From NCBI GenBank assembly GCA_964580315.1, contig CAZOKH010000003.1, positions 1 to 64,000 on the forward strand: a stretch of 64,000 nucleotides of DNA, given 5' to 3'. This document shows, one piece after another, positions 41,650-50,275 of this stretch. Numbering within the stretch: position 1 is the first letter of the stretch; the number at the start of each line of letters is the position of its first letter. The notes beneath the pieces were generated by a model that saw only the letters and a program-made list of their open reading frames with translations, was not told where the DNA came from and did not search any database. The translations under genes were made by a program, and so were the position numbers. Source of the DNA: CAZOKH01 sp964580315 (GTDB taxonomy: Bacteria; Chloroflexota; Anaerolineae; Anaerolineales; Anaerolineaceae).

Positions 41650-42903
41650 CTAAATTCCCAGATGTTTCTTTAAAGCATCCATCGTGGGTTCAATGATGGG
41701 CGCTTCCTTCACCGCCTGCATGGCAGCACGCACATCTTTCAATCCGCTTCCAGTATTCATCACCAGCACGGGATCTTCGGGTCCAATATGCCCGTCTGCC
41801 ACGGCTTTGCACAAACCAGCATAGGCTGTCGCCCCGGCAGGTTCGGCAAAAATGGCCACTTTGCCCAGCTCGGCAATGGCAGCAATGATTTCTTCATCTT
41901 TCACCGTGATGTATTTCCCGCCGGTTTGCGTGGCAGCCCGCACAGCGCGCACGCCGTCGCGCGGCAAATCAACCGAAATGCTGTCAGCGATGGTAGTTGC
42001 TGAGACCGGTGTAATTGTTTCTGTACCGGCATGGAATGCATTTGCCACCGCAGCCGATCCTTCGGATTGGATGCCGAATATTCGCGGCATGGTTTCCATC
42101 CAACCCAGCGCGTGCAAATCTTTGAATCCTTTGTGCAAACCGGAAATGATGTTGCCGTCTCCAACGGAGACAAACACATTCAACGGACGGTTGGAATCAA
42201 AACCATTTTCCATAACCATTTCCCAGATCTCAAATGCGGCAGTCTTCTTTCCTTCTGCCGTGAAGGGGTTGTAGCCCGTGTTACGGCAATACCAGCCGAA
42301 GGTCTGCGCTGCCTGGATGGAAAGGTCAAAGGCCATGTCATAGTTACCGTCCACCAGAATCACTTGCGCACCAAACACCAGTAACTGGGCAACTTTTGCC
42401 TGCGGTGCGGTTTTGGGAGCAAAAATAACTGCCTTGTGCCCTACTGCCGCCGCCATGCACGCCAGCGCTGCGCCGGCATTGCCGGTTGAAGCGGTCACAA
42501 TCACATCAGCGTTGATTTCGCGCGCCCGCGCCACCAGCAGTGCGCTGGCGCGGTCTTTGAAGGACGCCGATGGATTTCTCCCGTCGTCTTTAATCCACAG
42601 CTTTTGCAATCCCAGTTTGTCAGCCAGGCGCTGCGGCGTGTAAACCGGCGTCCAACCCACCACGCCCATGCTGGTTCCTTCAGCTTCAGGATCATCAACC
42701 GGGAGAAGCGGCAGGTAGCGCCACATGGAAAACTCTGTCCGTGATGTGACATCCTCTTTCCGGAATTTTTTGCGTATCCCTTCATAATCAAGAACCACAT
42801 CCAGGTTCCCGCCGTCCTGGGGACACACATACGTTACTTCATCAGGACCATATTCTTTACCACACAGCGAACAGTGATAGCCAACAAACTTGTTTTTTGC
42901 CAT
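41650..42903 (-). CDS. thrC: Threonine synthase-like PLP enzyme
   Basis: A 417-aa fold-type II PLP enzyme with an N-terminal zinc-ribbon-like segment (Cys11, Cys14 and Cys27: YHCSLCGKEYG...YVCPQDGG) and the PLP lysine Lys116 in NPSASFKDRAS; TASTGNAGAALACMAAAVGHKA and VSVGDGNIISGL complete the pattern. This is class-II-like threonine synthase in sequence. Its setting, between a nucleoside ABC transporter and a glycosyltransferase rather than with hom/thrB, raises the possibility of another substrate. ATG 42903 has AAGGTG upstream; GTG 42912 is in frame but within that site. Confidence 0.85.
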   Translation of the reverse strand: MAKNKFVGYHCSLCGKEYGPDEVTYVCPQDGGNLDVVLDYEGIRKKFRKEDVTSRTEFSMWRYLPLLPVDDPEAEGTSMGVVGWTPVYTPQRLADKLGLQKLWIKDDGRNPSASFKDRASALLVARAREINADVIVTASTGNAGAALACMAAAVGHKAVIFAPKTAPQAKVAQLLVFGAQVILVDGNYDMAFDLSIQAAQTFGWYCRNTGYNPFTAEGKKTAAFEIWEMVMENGFDSNRPLNVFVSVGDGNIISGLHKGFKDLHALGWMETMPRIFGIQSEGSAAVANAFHAGTETITPVSATTIADSISVDLPRDGVRAVRAATQTGGKYITVKDEEIIAAIAELGKVAIFAEPAGATAYAGLCKAVADGHIGPEDPVLVMNTGSGLKDVRAAMQAVKEAPIIEPTMDALKKHLGI

Positions 42904-42927
42904 TTTTAGCACCTTTTCATGTCTATA

Positions 42928-43896
42928 TTACAAACCGCGTTGACCGCGAATATACGGCAATCCCAACGCGGCTGGTGAACCAATGCGTTTGCGGGTCGCC
43001 TCGTGCGAGCCAATGATTAAAACGATCACCGTAAATGCATAAGGAAGCATTTTGAGGAAAAACGCCAGGTAAGGATTGTAGAAAAATGGGTTTGGAAATG
43101 AAAACAACAGATTAGGGCCCTGAATATCCAACACAAGGCGGCGCAGTGTGCCAAACACGTAAGAACCGAATGCGGCGCGTAATGGATTCCACTGAGCAAA
43201 GATGACCAGACCAACGGCAATCCAGCCCTGCCCGGCGCTGGTCTTTTCAGCAAACCAACCCGGTGAAACTGCCAGGCTGATGGTCGCCCCTGCCAAACCA
43301 GCTAACAGACCACCCACAAACACGTAAAAATAGCGTGTGAGATAGACATTGATGCCCTGAGAATCAGCCGCGGCTGGAAACTCACCCACCGCGCGCAAAT
43401 GCATGCCGGGTCTTGTCCGATTAATAAAATACCAGGCAAGCGGGAAGAGCAAATAGCCAAAATACACCAGAATATTCTGATTGGTGAAAAAAATTCGGCC
43501 GACTATCGGGATTTGCGCTAACAGGGGAATATCATAAAAAGGCAAACTTGGGACGCCCTTAATACTGTTTAGACCTTCTCCAAGCACCAGGCTTACACCC
43601 GTGGCAAGGAAGTTCAAAGAGAGCCCGCTGACAACCTGGTCAGCCTGTAAGGTGATGGAAATGAAAGCATGAACTTGACTGATCAACCCCGCGGCAAACA
43701 TGCCTGCCAGCAACCCCAACCAGGGGTTTTTCGTGCTGGCAGATACAGAATATGCCGTCATGGCGCCAAACAACATCATCCCTTCCACGCCCAGGTTTTG
43801 CACGCCAGACCTTTCCGAAAAAATTCCTCCCAGGGTGGCAAAAAGCAATACTGTTCCAGTTGCGATTCCTGCTGCCAAAACAAGGATAATGTCCAT
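42928..43896 (-). CDS. Nucleoside-type ABC transporter permease 2
   Basis: A 322-aa membrane protein with about eight to ten helices of the BPD_transp_2 (RbsC-like) family. The N-terminus reads MDIILVLAAGIATGTVLLFATLGGIFSERSGVQNLGVEGMMLFGA, whose SGVxNLGxEG motif is typical of the purine-nucleoside permeases (NupQ/YufQ type). ATG 43896 has AGGAGG upstream and the gene overlaps no neighbour functionally (3 bp from the other permease stop). Works with the paired permease, ATPase and BMP lipoprotein. Confidence 0.9.
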   Translation of the reverse strand: MDIILVLAAGIATGTVLLFATLGGIFSERSGVQNLGVEGMMLFGAMTAYSVSASTKNPWLGLLAGMFAAGLISQVHAFISITLQADQVVSGLSLNFLATGVSLVLGEGLNSIKGVPSLPFYDIPLLAQIPIVGRIFFTNQNILVYFGYLLFPLAWYFINRTRPGMHLRAVGEFPAAADSQGINVYLTRYFYVFVGGLLAGLAGATISLAVSPGWFAEKTSAGQGWIAVGLVIFAQWNPLRAAFGSYVFGTLRRLVLDIQGPNLLFSFPNPFFYNPYLAFFLKMLPYAFTVIVLIIGSHEATRKRIGSPAALGLPYIRGQRGL

Positions 43897-43897
43897 T

Positions 43898-45028
43898 TTA
43901 TTCCTCCTTCTTTGCCCCAAAGATTATTCGGTATCGCAGGAAGAATCGAGCTGCAATTAAACAGACCATGATAACGCCCTGGATCATGGTGGGCACTCCC
44001 GTTGGTTGAATTTCCCGTCCCGCCAGGATAAGCGCACCAAACAAAATGGAAACGATGATCACAGCCAGTGGATTTAATTCAGCCAGCCAAGCAATGATAA
44101 TTCCCGTGAATCCATAGCCGGGAGATATGGCGCCCTGCAAACGATGAACCACACCTGCAATCTCAGACATGCCAGCTAAACCCGCAACGGCGCCCGAGAG
44201 CATCATCACAAATACAATATTTTTGCCAATTCCAATGCCGGCATAGTTGGCGGCGCGAGGATTGTCGCCAATTAAACGGATTTCATAGCCCCATTTGCTT
44301 TTATAAATAATGAACCACACCACCACCGCTGCCACAACTGCAAAAAACAGGCCCATGTGAGTGGTTAAACCACTGAATATCTTGAACTGCTTGGCATATT
44401 CAGTGAGGCGGGGCAGCCAGGCATTCTTTTGGAACATGCGCGACATCTGGAAACCGCCTTCAGACCAGATCGCATAGATAAAGTAGTTGTTCCACTCAAC
44501 AGCGATATAGTTCAACATCAATGTAGTAATAATCTCATTGACGCCAAATTTCGCCTTCAACAGGCCGGGAATGAAACCCCACAGGGCTCCCATAAACATA
44601 CCGGCCAGGATCATAGCGATGATAAATTGCCAGCGTGGAGCATCGAGGGGAAGCAAAGGTGTAAGCACAACAGCGCTTGCGCCAAAAGCTCCCACAAAAA
44701 ATTGTCCTTCAGCCCCAATGTTCCAAACTTTCATGCGAAACGCCAGTGAACAGGCAACCCCCACCAGGATTAAGGGGGTCGCTTTTACCAGGGTATCTGA
44801 AAAGACTCCCAGGCTTCCAAAAGAAGCCTTGGCAATATGGCTGTAAGCCCTCCATGGATCGCCGCCTTTTACTGCAATTAGCGCGGCGCCCAGCAGTAGT
44901 GCAAAAATGACCGCCAACAACGAGAGTAATGGTGAAAGCCATCGCGGAGGTTCCGATACTCTTTCCTCAATGTGGATGGGAAATTTCCATCGTCTCGCTG
45001 CTTGATGATTAACCTCCATATCAGACAT
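43898..45028 (-). CDS. Nucleoside-type ABC transporter permease 1
   Basis: A 376-aa permease of the BPD_transp_2 family (NupP/YufP type). After a polar N-terminus, membrane helices begin at LLSLLAVIFALLLGAALIAV; the KATPLILVGVACSLAFRMKVWNIGAEGQFFVGA region holds the conserved NIGxEGQ motif, and GxNPxAA-like DNPRAANYAGI follows. ATG 45028 (GGAG upstream) overlaps the ATPase gene by 8 bp. Forms the membrane pore with the second permease. Confidence 0.92.
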   Translation of the reverse strand: MSDMEVNHQAARRWKFPIHIEERVSEPPRWLSPLLSLLAVIFALLLGAALIAVKGGDPWRAYSHIAKASFGSLGVFSDTLVKATPLILVGVACSLAFRMKVWNIGAEGQFFVGAFGASAVVLTPLLPLDAPRWQFIIAMILAGMFMGALWGFIPGLLKAKFGVNEIITTLMLNYIAVEWNNYFIYAIWSEGGFQMSRMFQKNAWLPRLTEYAKQFKIFSGLTTHMGLFFAVVAAVVVWFIIYKSKWGYEIRLIGDNPRAANYAGIGIGKNIVFVMMLSGAVAGLAGMSEIAGVVHRLQGAISPGYGFTGIIIAWLAELNPLAVIIVSILFGALILAGREIQPTGVPTMIQGVIMVCLIAARFFLRYRIIFGAKKEE

Positions 45029-46589
45029 TTTGCGTCTCTCCTTGCTTCTCAATTTCAGATTGCGTCATGCCGGTCATCATCAAACCAATTTTCTCAATGT
45101 CACCGTCCATCACTTCCCCCATAATCTTTCCTTCATAGATGACATAGATACGGTCGCTAAGCGATAACAATTCTTCCAACTCCTCGGAGATTAATAAAAC
45201 TGCGGCTCCAGATTCACGCTGTTTTAGCAGCAAGCGTTGCACACCTTCGATGGCGCCAACATCCAACCCGCGCGTTGGCTGAACAGCAATCATCAATAGG
45301 GGCTGACTGGAAATCTCACGGGCTAAAATCACTTTTTGCAGGTTGCCGCCTGAAAGCAGCCGAACCGATGTCTCTACATTCGGCAGCATAATGTCATAAT
45401 CAGTCTTTAATTGCCTGGCATATCCATCTGCTGCAAGTGCATTAATCAACCATTTCCCACCAATGGGTGATTTATTGTATTTCTTCATGATCACGTTGTC
45501 GGTCATACTCAGGTTGGGTGCTGTGCCAACCGAAGTGCGGTCTTCCGGGATCAACGAAATGCCGTGTTCAATACCGCAACGAACCGATTTATTGGTGATA
45601 TCTTCACCCTGAACAACAACTTTTCCGCTGGTTGAACAACGCAATCCCGTGATCACATCGGCCAGTTCGCTCTGTCCATTGCCGGCCACACCTGCCAGGC
45701 CAACAATCTCGCCTGCACGAACGGAGATATCCACTCCGCGCAGCGCCTGCAAACCTTTATCGTTGTCTGCTTGAAGATTTTCAACAGAAAGAACCACTTC
45801 TCCCGGCTCAACGGATTTCTTGTCCAGCGAGAATTCCACATCACGTCCCACCATCAAACGCGCCAGTCCGGCGCGGTCTGTGCTTTTTGTCAAAATTCCA
45901 GAAGAGGTTACTTTACCTTTTCGCATCACAGTAACCCGGTCTGAAATATCCATGACTTCATGCAGCTTGTGACTGATGAATATAATGGATTTCCCTTCGC
46001 TCGTCATGGCGCGCAAGGTAGTAAATAATTCCTCAATTTCTTTTGGGGCCAAAACGGCCGTAGGTTCATCAAGAATTAAGATGTTTGCCCCCCGGTAAAG
46101 CTGTTTCAAAATTTCAACGCGCTGCTGCTCGCCAACTGAAAGCTGCCAAATTTTTGCAACCGGATCCACCTTCAATCCATAACGATCCCCCAATTCAGCA
46201 ATTTTTTCATCATATTGTTTCAACTGCATACGAAAGCGGGGTTCAGATAAACCCAGCAGAATATTTTCTGTTACAGTGTGAGAAGGTACCAGCATAAAAT
46301 GCTGATAAACCATACCAATCCCTGCTGCAATGGCATCGCGCGGAGAGGAAAATGAAACCCGCTTGCCATTCACTTCCACGATGCCGCCTTCTGGTTTGTA
46401 TAAACCAGATAGGATGTTCATTAATGTGCTTTTTCCCGCACCATTTTCACCCAGCAAGGCATGAATTTCTCCCTGGTGCAAATCAAAATTCACATGATCA
46501 TTCGCTAAAACGCCGGGAAAACGTTTCACGATATTTTGCATTTGGACTACATTGACAACATCTTTGAGGTTTTGCTGCGATTCCATCAT
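45021..46589 (-). CDS. Nucleoside-type ABC transporter, duplicated ATPase
   Basis: A 522-aa protein with two fused ABC domains (RbsA/NupO type). First domain: Walker A GENGAGKSTLM, signature LSVGEQQRVEI, Walker B ILILDEPTAVLAP. Second domain: a degenerate Walker A (GVAGNGQSELAD), signature LLSGGNLQKVILARE and QPTRGLDVGAIE. This asymmetry is normal for the family. ATG 46589 with GAGG upstream was chosen. It powers uptake of the ligand bound by the BMP lipoprotein. Confidence 0.93.
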   Translation of the reverse strand: MMESQQNLKDVVNVVQMQNIVKRFPGVLANDHVNFDLHQGEIHALLGENGAGKSTLMNILSGLYKPEGGIVEVNGKRVSFSSPRDAIAAGIGMVYQHFMLVPSHTVTENILLGLSEPRFRMQLKQYDEKIAELGDRYGLKVDPVAKIWQLSVGEQQRVEILKQLYRGANILILDEPTAVLAPKEIEELFTTLRAMTSEGKSIIFISHKLHEVMDISDRVTVMRKGKVTSSGILTKSTDRAGLARLMVGRDVEFSLDKKSVEPGEVVLSVENLQADNDKGLQALRGVDISVRAGEIVGLAGVAGNGQSELADVITGLRCSTSGKVVVQGEDITNKSVRCGIEHGISLIPEDRTSVGTAPNLSMTDNVIMKKYNKSPIGGKWLINALAADGYARQLKTDYDIMLPNVETSVRLLSGGNLQKVILAREISSQPLLMIAVQPTRGLDVGAIEGVQRLLLKQRESGAAVLLISEELEELLSLSDRIYVIYEGKIMGEVMDGDIEKIGLMMTGMTQSEIEKQGETQNV

Positions 46590-46641
46590 AGCCAACCGCC
46601 TCACTATCCAGATAACAAGATCAGATCTTTTCAGAAGAGAT

Positions 46642-46669
46642 GGGGGGAGCCAAAACATTGGCTCCCCCC
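46642..46669 (-). repeat. Strong hairpin between bmpA and the ATPase gene
   Basis: GGGGGGAGCCAA and TTGGCTCCCCCC pair perfectly over 12 bp with a four-base loop. No T-run follows on the minus strand. It most likely stabilises the upstream binding-protein message and lowers expression of the downstream transporter genes. Confidence 0.7.
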
Positions 46670-46688
46670 ACTGGAAGCACTATATTTT

Positions 46689-47972
46689 TTATTCAGGCAG
46701 TTCAGCCGTTACACCTTCGGCCCACCAGCGCATGCAGTATTCGCATTCCATACCTTCGGCGCCTGGAGGGAACTGATCCATATCAGCCTGTACCATTTTC
46801 TCTCCAGCAGGCACAACCACGTTACCCTTGTTATCTTTGATTTCACCAGAGAAGACATCAAAGCGGGTGAATTCACCCTTCAACATTTTGTCCAGGGTTT
46901 CGCGAACCATCGCCAGATCTTCTTCGGGGAGGTCGGCAACGCCCGGCTGCAATTCCTGGCCTTCCATGAAGCCGTAGATACCCAGACCGCCGCCATTGGC
47001 ATCAAAATAGTCCCAACCAACCTCATAAGTACCTTCCATGACGCCCTTGGTTACACGAACGATTTCAGGGCCCCAGTTCCAGTAGGGAGCGGTCAGGCAG
47101 CGCTCTGACTTGCAGGAGCCGCCCCAGTCATAGGTAATACCCCACACATCACCGCGGGCTTCAGCAGCCAGGGCGGGGGCAGGGGTGTCAGCGCCGGTGT
47201 AGACAATATAGGCGCCGCCGTCAAACAATGAATCCGCGCCTTCGCGTTCCACCACCGGGTCATGCCAGGTGCTGATCCAGCGCACATCCATCTTGCATTC
47301 CGGGCAAGTCTTGCGCATACCCAGGGCAAAGGCATTGCCCAGGCGCAGTTCTTCGGGGATGGGGAAGGTGGCGATATAACCGATGGTATCTTTGCCGTCG
47401 GTCTTCGCGCGTGAACCGGCCACCATGCCAGCCAGGTATTTCATATCTTCCATGGCGCCGAACAAGTTGCCAAAATTGGTCATGTTCGATTTGTAACCAC
47501 TGATATGAATGAAGGTTTGATCCGGGAATTCTTCAGCCACCACTTCCATCGAATCCATGTAGCCAAAGGAACCGCCGTAGATCAGATCGAAACCTTTGCG
47601 GGCCAATGCACGGAACACCTGTTCGGAGTCGGCGCCTTCCGCAACACTCTCGATATAGGCCACATGAACGCCCTCGAGATTCTCTTCCAGGTATTTCAGG
47701 CCGTCATATTGCGCCTGTGACCAACCACCGTCATCATGCACACTCAACATGACCCAGGCCACATTGAATTTCCCTTCTTCAACATCGGGAATCTGCAACT
47801 CAGCCGGAGCGCCCTCTTCCGCAGGTGCGGCTTCTTCAACCGGGGCTGCTTCCTCAGCAGGTGCAGCTTCTTCGGCCGCAGGTGCAGGGGCAGCGGCGGG
47901 TGCGCACGCCGAAAGGGCCAACACAACCACCAGCATCAACAATGTACTGCGCCAAAACAATTTGCTTTTCAT
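46689..47972 (-). CDS. bmpA: BMP-family nucleoside-binding lipoprotein
   Basis: A 427-aa ABC transporter binding protein. Signal peptide and lipobox LSAC (Cys23), then an Ala/Pro/Glu-rich linker (about 24-58), then the BMP domain: FNVAWVMLSVHDDGGWSQAQYDG, FDLIYGGSFGYMDSMEVVAEEFPDQTFIHISG and YIVYTGADTPAPALAAEA. Related proteins (PnrA, BmpA) bind purine or other nucleosides. GGAGGAG precedes the ATG. First gene of an operon continuing to 39170. The intergenic region upstream (47973-48226) carries weak matches to the operator found at the deaminase promoter. Confidence 0.92.
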   Translation of the reverse strand: MKSKLFWRSTLLMLVVVLALSACAPAAAPAPAAEEAAPAEEAAPVEEAAPAEEGAPAELQIPDVEEGKFNVAWVMLSVHDDGGWSQAQYDGLKYLEENLEGVHVAYIESVAEGADSEQVFRALARKGFDLIYGGSFGYMDSMEVVAEEFPDQTFIHISGYKSNMTNFGNLFGAMEDMKYLAGMVAGSRAKTDGKDTIGYIATFPIPEELRLGNAFALGMRKTCPECKMDVRWISTWHDPVVEREGADSLFDGGAYIVYTGADTPAPALAAEARGDVWGITYDWGGSCKSERCLTAPYWNWGPEIVRVTKGVMEGTYEVGWDYFDANGGGLGIYGFMEGQELQPGVADLPEEDLAMVRETLDKMLKGEFTRFDVFSGEIKDNKGNVVVPAGEKMVQADMDQFPPGAEGMECEYCMRWWAEGVTAELPE

Positions 47973-48081
47973 TTACACTCCTCCAAATGTACTTTCAGTT
48001 TGTTCGATTTGTCTATCGACACTAACTACAGCAAATTCTTTTCCCCGATAAAGGCATCATCTCCTTTCTTGCTATGTTTGA

Positions 48082-48115
48082 ATGTCTGGCAAACCGCACA
48101 ACAAATGCCTGACAC
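48082..48115 (-). promoter_or_regulatory. Weak operator-like pair upstream of bmpA
   Basis: ATGTCTGGCAA (48082-48092) matches TTGTCTGACAA at 9 of 11 positions and ATGCCTGACAC (48105-48115) at 8 of 11. They lie in the 254-bp gap before bmpA, which otherwise holds no gene. The promoter itself is not clear. Confidence 0.3.
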
Positions 48116-48178
48116 CGGTTTTATTATCCACAATAATTTCAGAATTGACAAGCATCTGAACGGGTCATTTATTTCTCA

Positions 48179-48208
48179 CAGGGCAGATCGAAAATTCAAT
48201 CTGCCCTG
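48179..48208 (-). terminator. Hairpin downstream of the carbamate kinase gene
   Basis: CAGGGCAGAT and ATCTGCCCTG form a perfect 10-bp stem with a 10-base loop, 18 bp after the kinase stop. The T-run is poor, so termination strength is uncertain. Confidence 0.5.
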
Positions 48209-48226
48209 CGTGAAACATCTGTTTTT

Positions 48227-49180
48227 TTATGCCACAATCCAGGTGCCGGTTTCGCCCTTCAAGGCGCGGCCGATATTTTCAGGATTGGTGATGATGGCCT
48301 GTTTTCCGCCGGCTTCCAGGAACCAGATGATCGCCTGTACCTTGGGCGCCATCGAACCTTTGGCAAAGTGGGTGCCTTCAGCCAAATATTGCTTGGCTTC
48401 GGCCAGGGTAATGCGGTCCAGCCACTTCTGGTCTGGTTTTCCGAAATTGAGGGCCACTTTTTCTACTGCCGTTGAAATGAGCAGTAAATCGGCTTGCAGG
48501 TTGCGCGCCAGTAAGCTGCTGGCGTAATCTTTATCGATCACCGCAGCCACACCTTCCAGTTCGCCATTTTCGTTTTCAACAACCGGAATGCCGCCGCCGC
48601 CCACTGTCACCACCATCACGCCGCCATCAATCAAATCTTTGACCGCGTCAAATTCGACCACTTTTTGCGGGATGGGAGAAGCCACCACACGGCGCCAGCC
48701 GCGGCCGGCATCTTCCACCACTGACCAGCCCATTTCTTTTTCACGTGTTTTGGCTTCTGCTTCATCCATAAAACTACCAATGGGTTTGGTTGGATTTTTG
48801 AAAGCGGTATCATCACGGTCAACCTGAACCTGGGTGACTACCGTGGCAACCGCTTTTTTGATTCCGCGCTTTTTCAGCTCATTTTGCAAGTTTTGTTGCA
48901 AAGCATAGCCAATGGCGCCCTGCGAATCAGCGCCGCACACATCCAACGGAACCTCATGCATGCCTTCAGCTTTATGCGCAATTTCTGAACGGCGCAGAAT
49001 ATATCCCACCTGCGGACCGTTGCCGTGGCCAATAGCCACATCCCAACCGCTTTCGACCATATCTACAATGTGTTGAGATGTTTCCTTCGCAGCCTGGTAC
49101 TGATCTTCAACCGATTGATGATTTTTATCTTTGATCAGCGAATTGCCGCCAATTGCTACTACCGCTACTTTTTTAGCCAT
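48227..49180 (-). CDS. arcC: Carbamate kinase
   Basis: A 317-aa amino-acid kinase-fold enzyme that makes ATP from carbamoyl phosphate and ADP. Diagnostic stretches are VAIGGNSLIKD, IGHGNGPQVGYILRRSE, VVVTVGGGGIPVVE and DKDYASSLLARNLQADLLLISTAVEKV, with the GSMAPKVQAI helix near the end. It follows a carbamoyltransferase gene by 82 bp in the same orientation. Together they would conserve energy from carbamoyl groups, as in arginine or allantoin/purine fermentation. No arginine deiminase is present, which favours a purine-type source. Confidence 0.95.
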   Translation of the reverse strand: MAKKVAVVAIGGNSLIKDKNHQSVEDQYQAAKETSQHIVDMVESGWDVAIGHGNGPQVGYILRRSEIAHKAEGMHEVPLDVCGADSQGAIGYALQQNLQNELKKRGIKKAVATVVTQVQVDRDDTAFKNPTKPIGSFMDEAEAKTREKEMGWSVVEDAGRGWRRVVASPIPQKVVEFDAVKDLIDGGVMVVTVGGGGIPVVENENGELEGVAAVIDKDYASSLLARNLQADLLLISTAVEKVALNFGKPDQKWLDRITLAEAKQYLAEGTHFAKGSMAPKVQAIIWFLEAGGKQAIITNPENIGRALKGETGTWIVA

Positions 49181-49221
49181 TCCTCTGGTACTCCTGATTT
49201 CTTTTAGAAATAATGGTTTAT

Positions 49222-49248
49222 GGGGCAGCCTGTTTACCAGGCCGCCCC
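49222..49248 (-). repeat. Hairpin between carbamoyltransferase and carbamate kinase genes
   Basis: GGGGCAGCCTG and CAGGCCGCCCC pair over 11 bp with one mismatch and a five-base loop; no T-run. Probably a processing or stability element inside the operon. Confidence 0.55.
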
Positions 49249-49262
49249 CAACACGTTTTGCT

Positions 49263-50243
49263 TTATCGCATGGTCAAAGCCAGAATGGCTTCGACGATGT
49301 ACATCTTATTTTCCGATTCATCAAACACCACAGATTGCGGGCCGTCCATCACAGCATCGGTCACTTCAACGTTGCGGTCAGCGGGCAGCGGGTGCATATA
49401 AATCGCATCGGGTTTGGCTAGGGCCATTTTGCGCTCGTCGGTAATCCAGTGTTCGTATTTCTTGATGATCTTCGCGCCTTCTTCGGCATCGGTGGTGTGC
49501 ACCATGGCACCCCACGATTTCGGGTAGATGATATCGGCATCTTTGAAGGCTGCTTCCATGTCATCAGTCACATCAAAACCAACACCGGCTTTGCGGGCTT
49601 CTTCTTTGGCTCGTTCCATGATCTCGGGCATCAGTTTGAACTCTGGTGGATGTGCCAGAACCAGATCGACGCCAAAGCGCGGCATTTGCAGCACCATCGA
49701 CTGTGGAATGGACATGGGTTTCTGGTAAGAAGCGGCGTAAGCCCAGCTCATCACCATTTTCTTGCGGCGCAGGTCGCGGCCTTTTTTCTCAATGATGGTC
49801 ATCAAATCAGTCAAGATCTGGAAGGGATGGTACAGGTCGCACTGCATGTTGTAAACCGGCGCGCGTGAGGCTTCGGCAACAAAGTTGATGTAGCGGTTAC
49901 CAACACCCCAGTCCACATGACGAACCGCAATGCCGTCGTACATACGGCCGAAGATTTCGCCCATTTCTTTTTCCGTGTCGCCGTGCGCAATCTGGGTGGT
50001 GCGGCTTTCAATAAACGCAGGGATGCCGCCCAGGTGAGCAATGGCGGTTTCGAAGGCACCGCGGGTGCGGGTGCTGCTGAAGAAGAACAACATTGCCAGA
50101 ATCTTTTCGCGCAGGTAGGGGGTAGGGACGCCCATGGCGCGTTTCATCTTCAGGTCAAAGGCAACATCCAAAATGGTGTCGATTTCCTCTTTGCTGAAGT
50201 CCAGGTCGCAGATGAAATTGCGTCCTTTCAAATTCGATTGCAT
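49263..50243 (-). CDS. Carbamoyltransferase of uncertain substrate (OTC/YgeW-like)
   Basis: A 326-aa transcarbamylase. The carbamoyl-phosphate motif is SSTRTR (56-61); HPFQ (139-142) matches the HPxQ motif; the C-terminal segment MHPLPADRNVEVTDAVMDGPQSVVFDE is close to OTCase but has HPLPADR instead of HCLPAYR, so the ornithine-binding Cys is missing. The loop after residue 85 reads HGDTEKEMGEIFG, unlike the usual KGES-type loop. The acceptor is therefore probably not ornithine. With carbamate kinase downstream it likely runs in the catabolic direction, phosphorolysing a carbamoyl compound. Resembles the role of YgeW. Confidence 0.75.
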   Translation of the reverse strand: MQSNLKGRNFICDLDFSKEEIDTILDVAFDLKMKRAMGVPTPYLREKILAMLFFFSSTRTRGAFETAIAHLGGIPAFIESRTTQIAHGDTEKEMGEIFGRMYDGIAVRHVDWGVGNRYINFVAEASRAPVYNMQCDLYHPFQILTDLMTIIEKKGRDLRRKKMVMSWAYAASYQKPMSIPQSMVLQMPRFGVDLVLAHPPEFKLMPEIMERAKEEARKAGVGFDVTDDMEAAFKDADIIYPKSWGAMVHTTDAEEGAKIIKKYEHWITDERKMALAKPDAIYMHPLPADRNVEVTDAVMDGPQSVVFDESENKMYIVEAILALTMR

Positions 50244-50275
50244 AGTTCACACTCCTTGAGTATAAAAATAAATTT

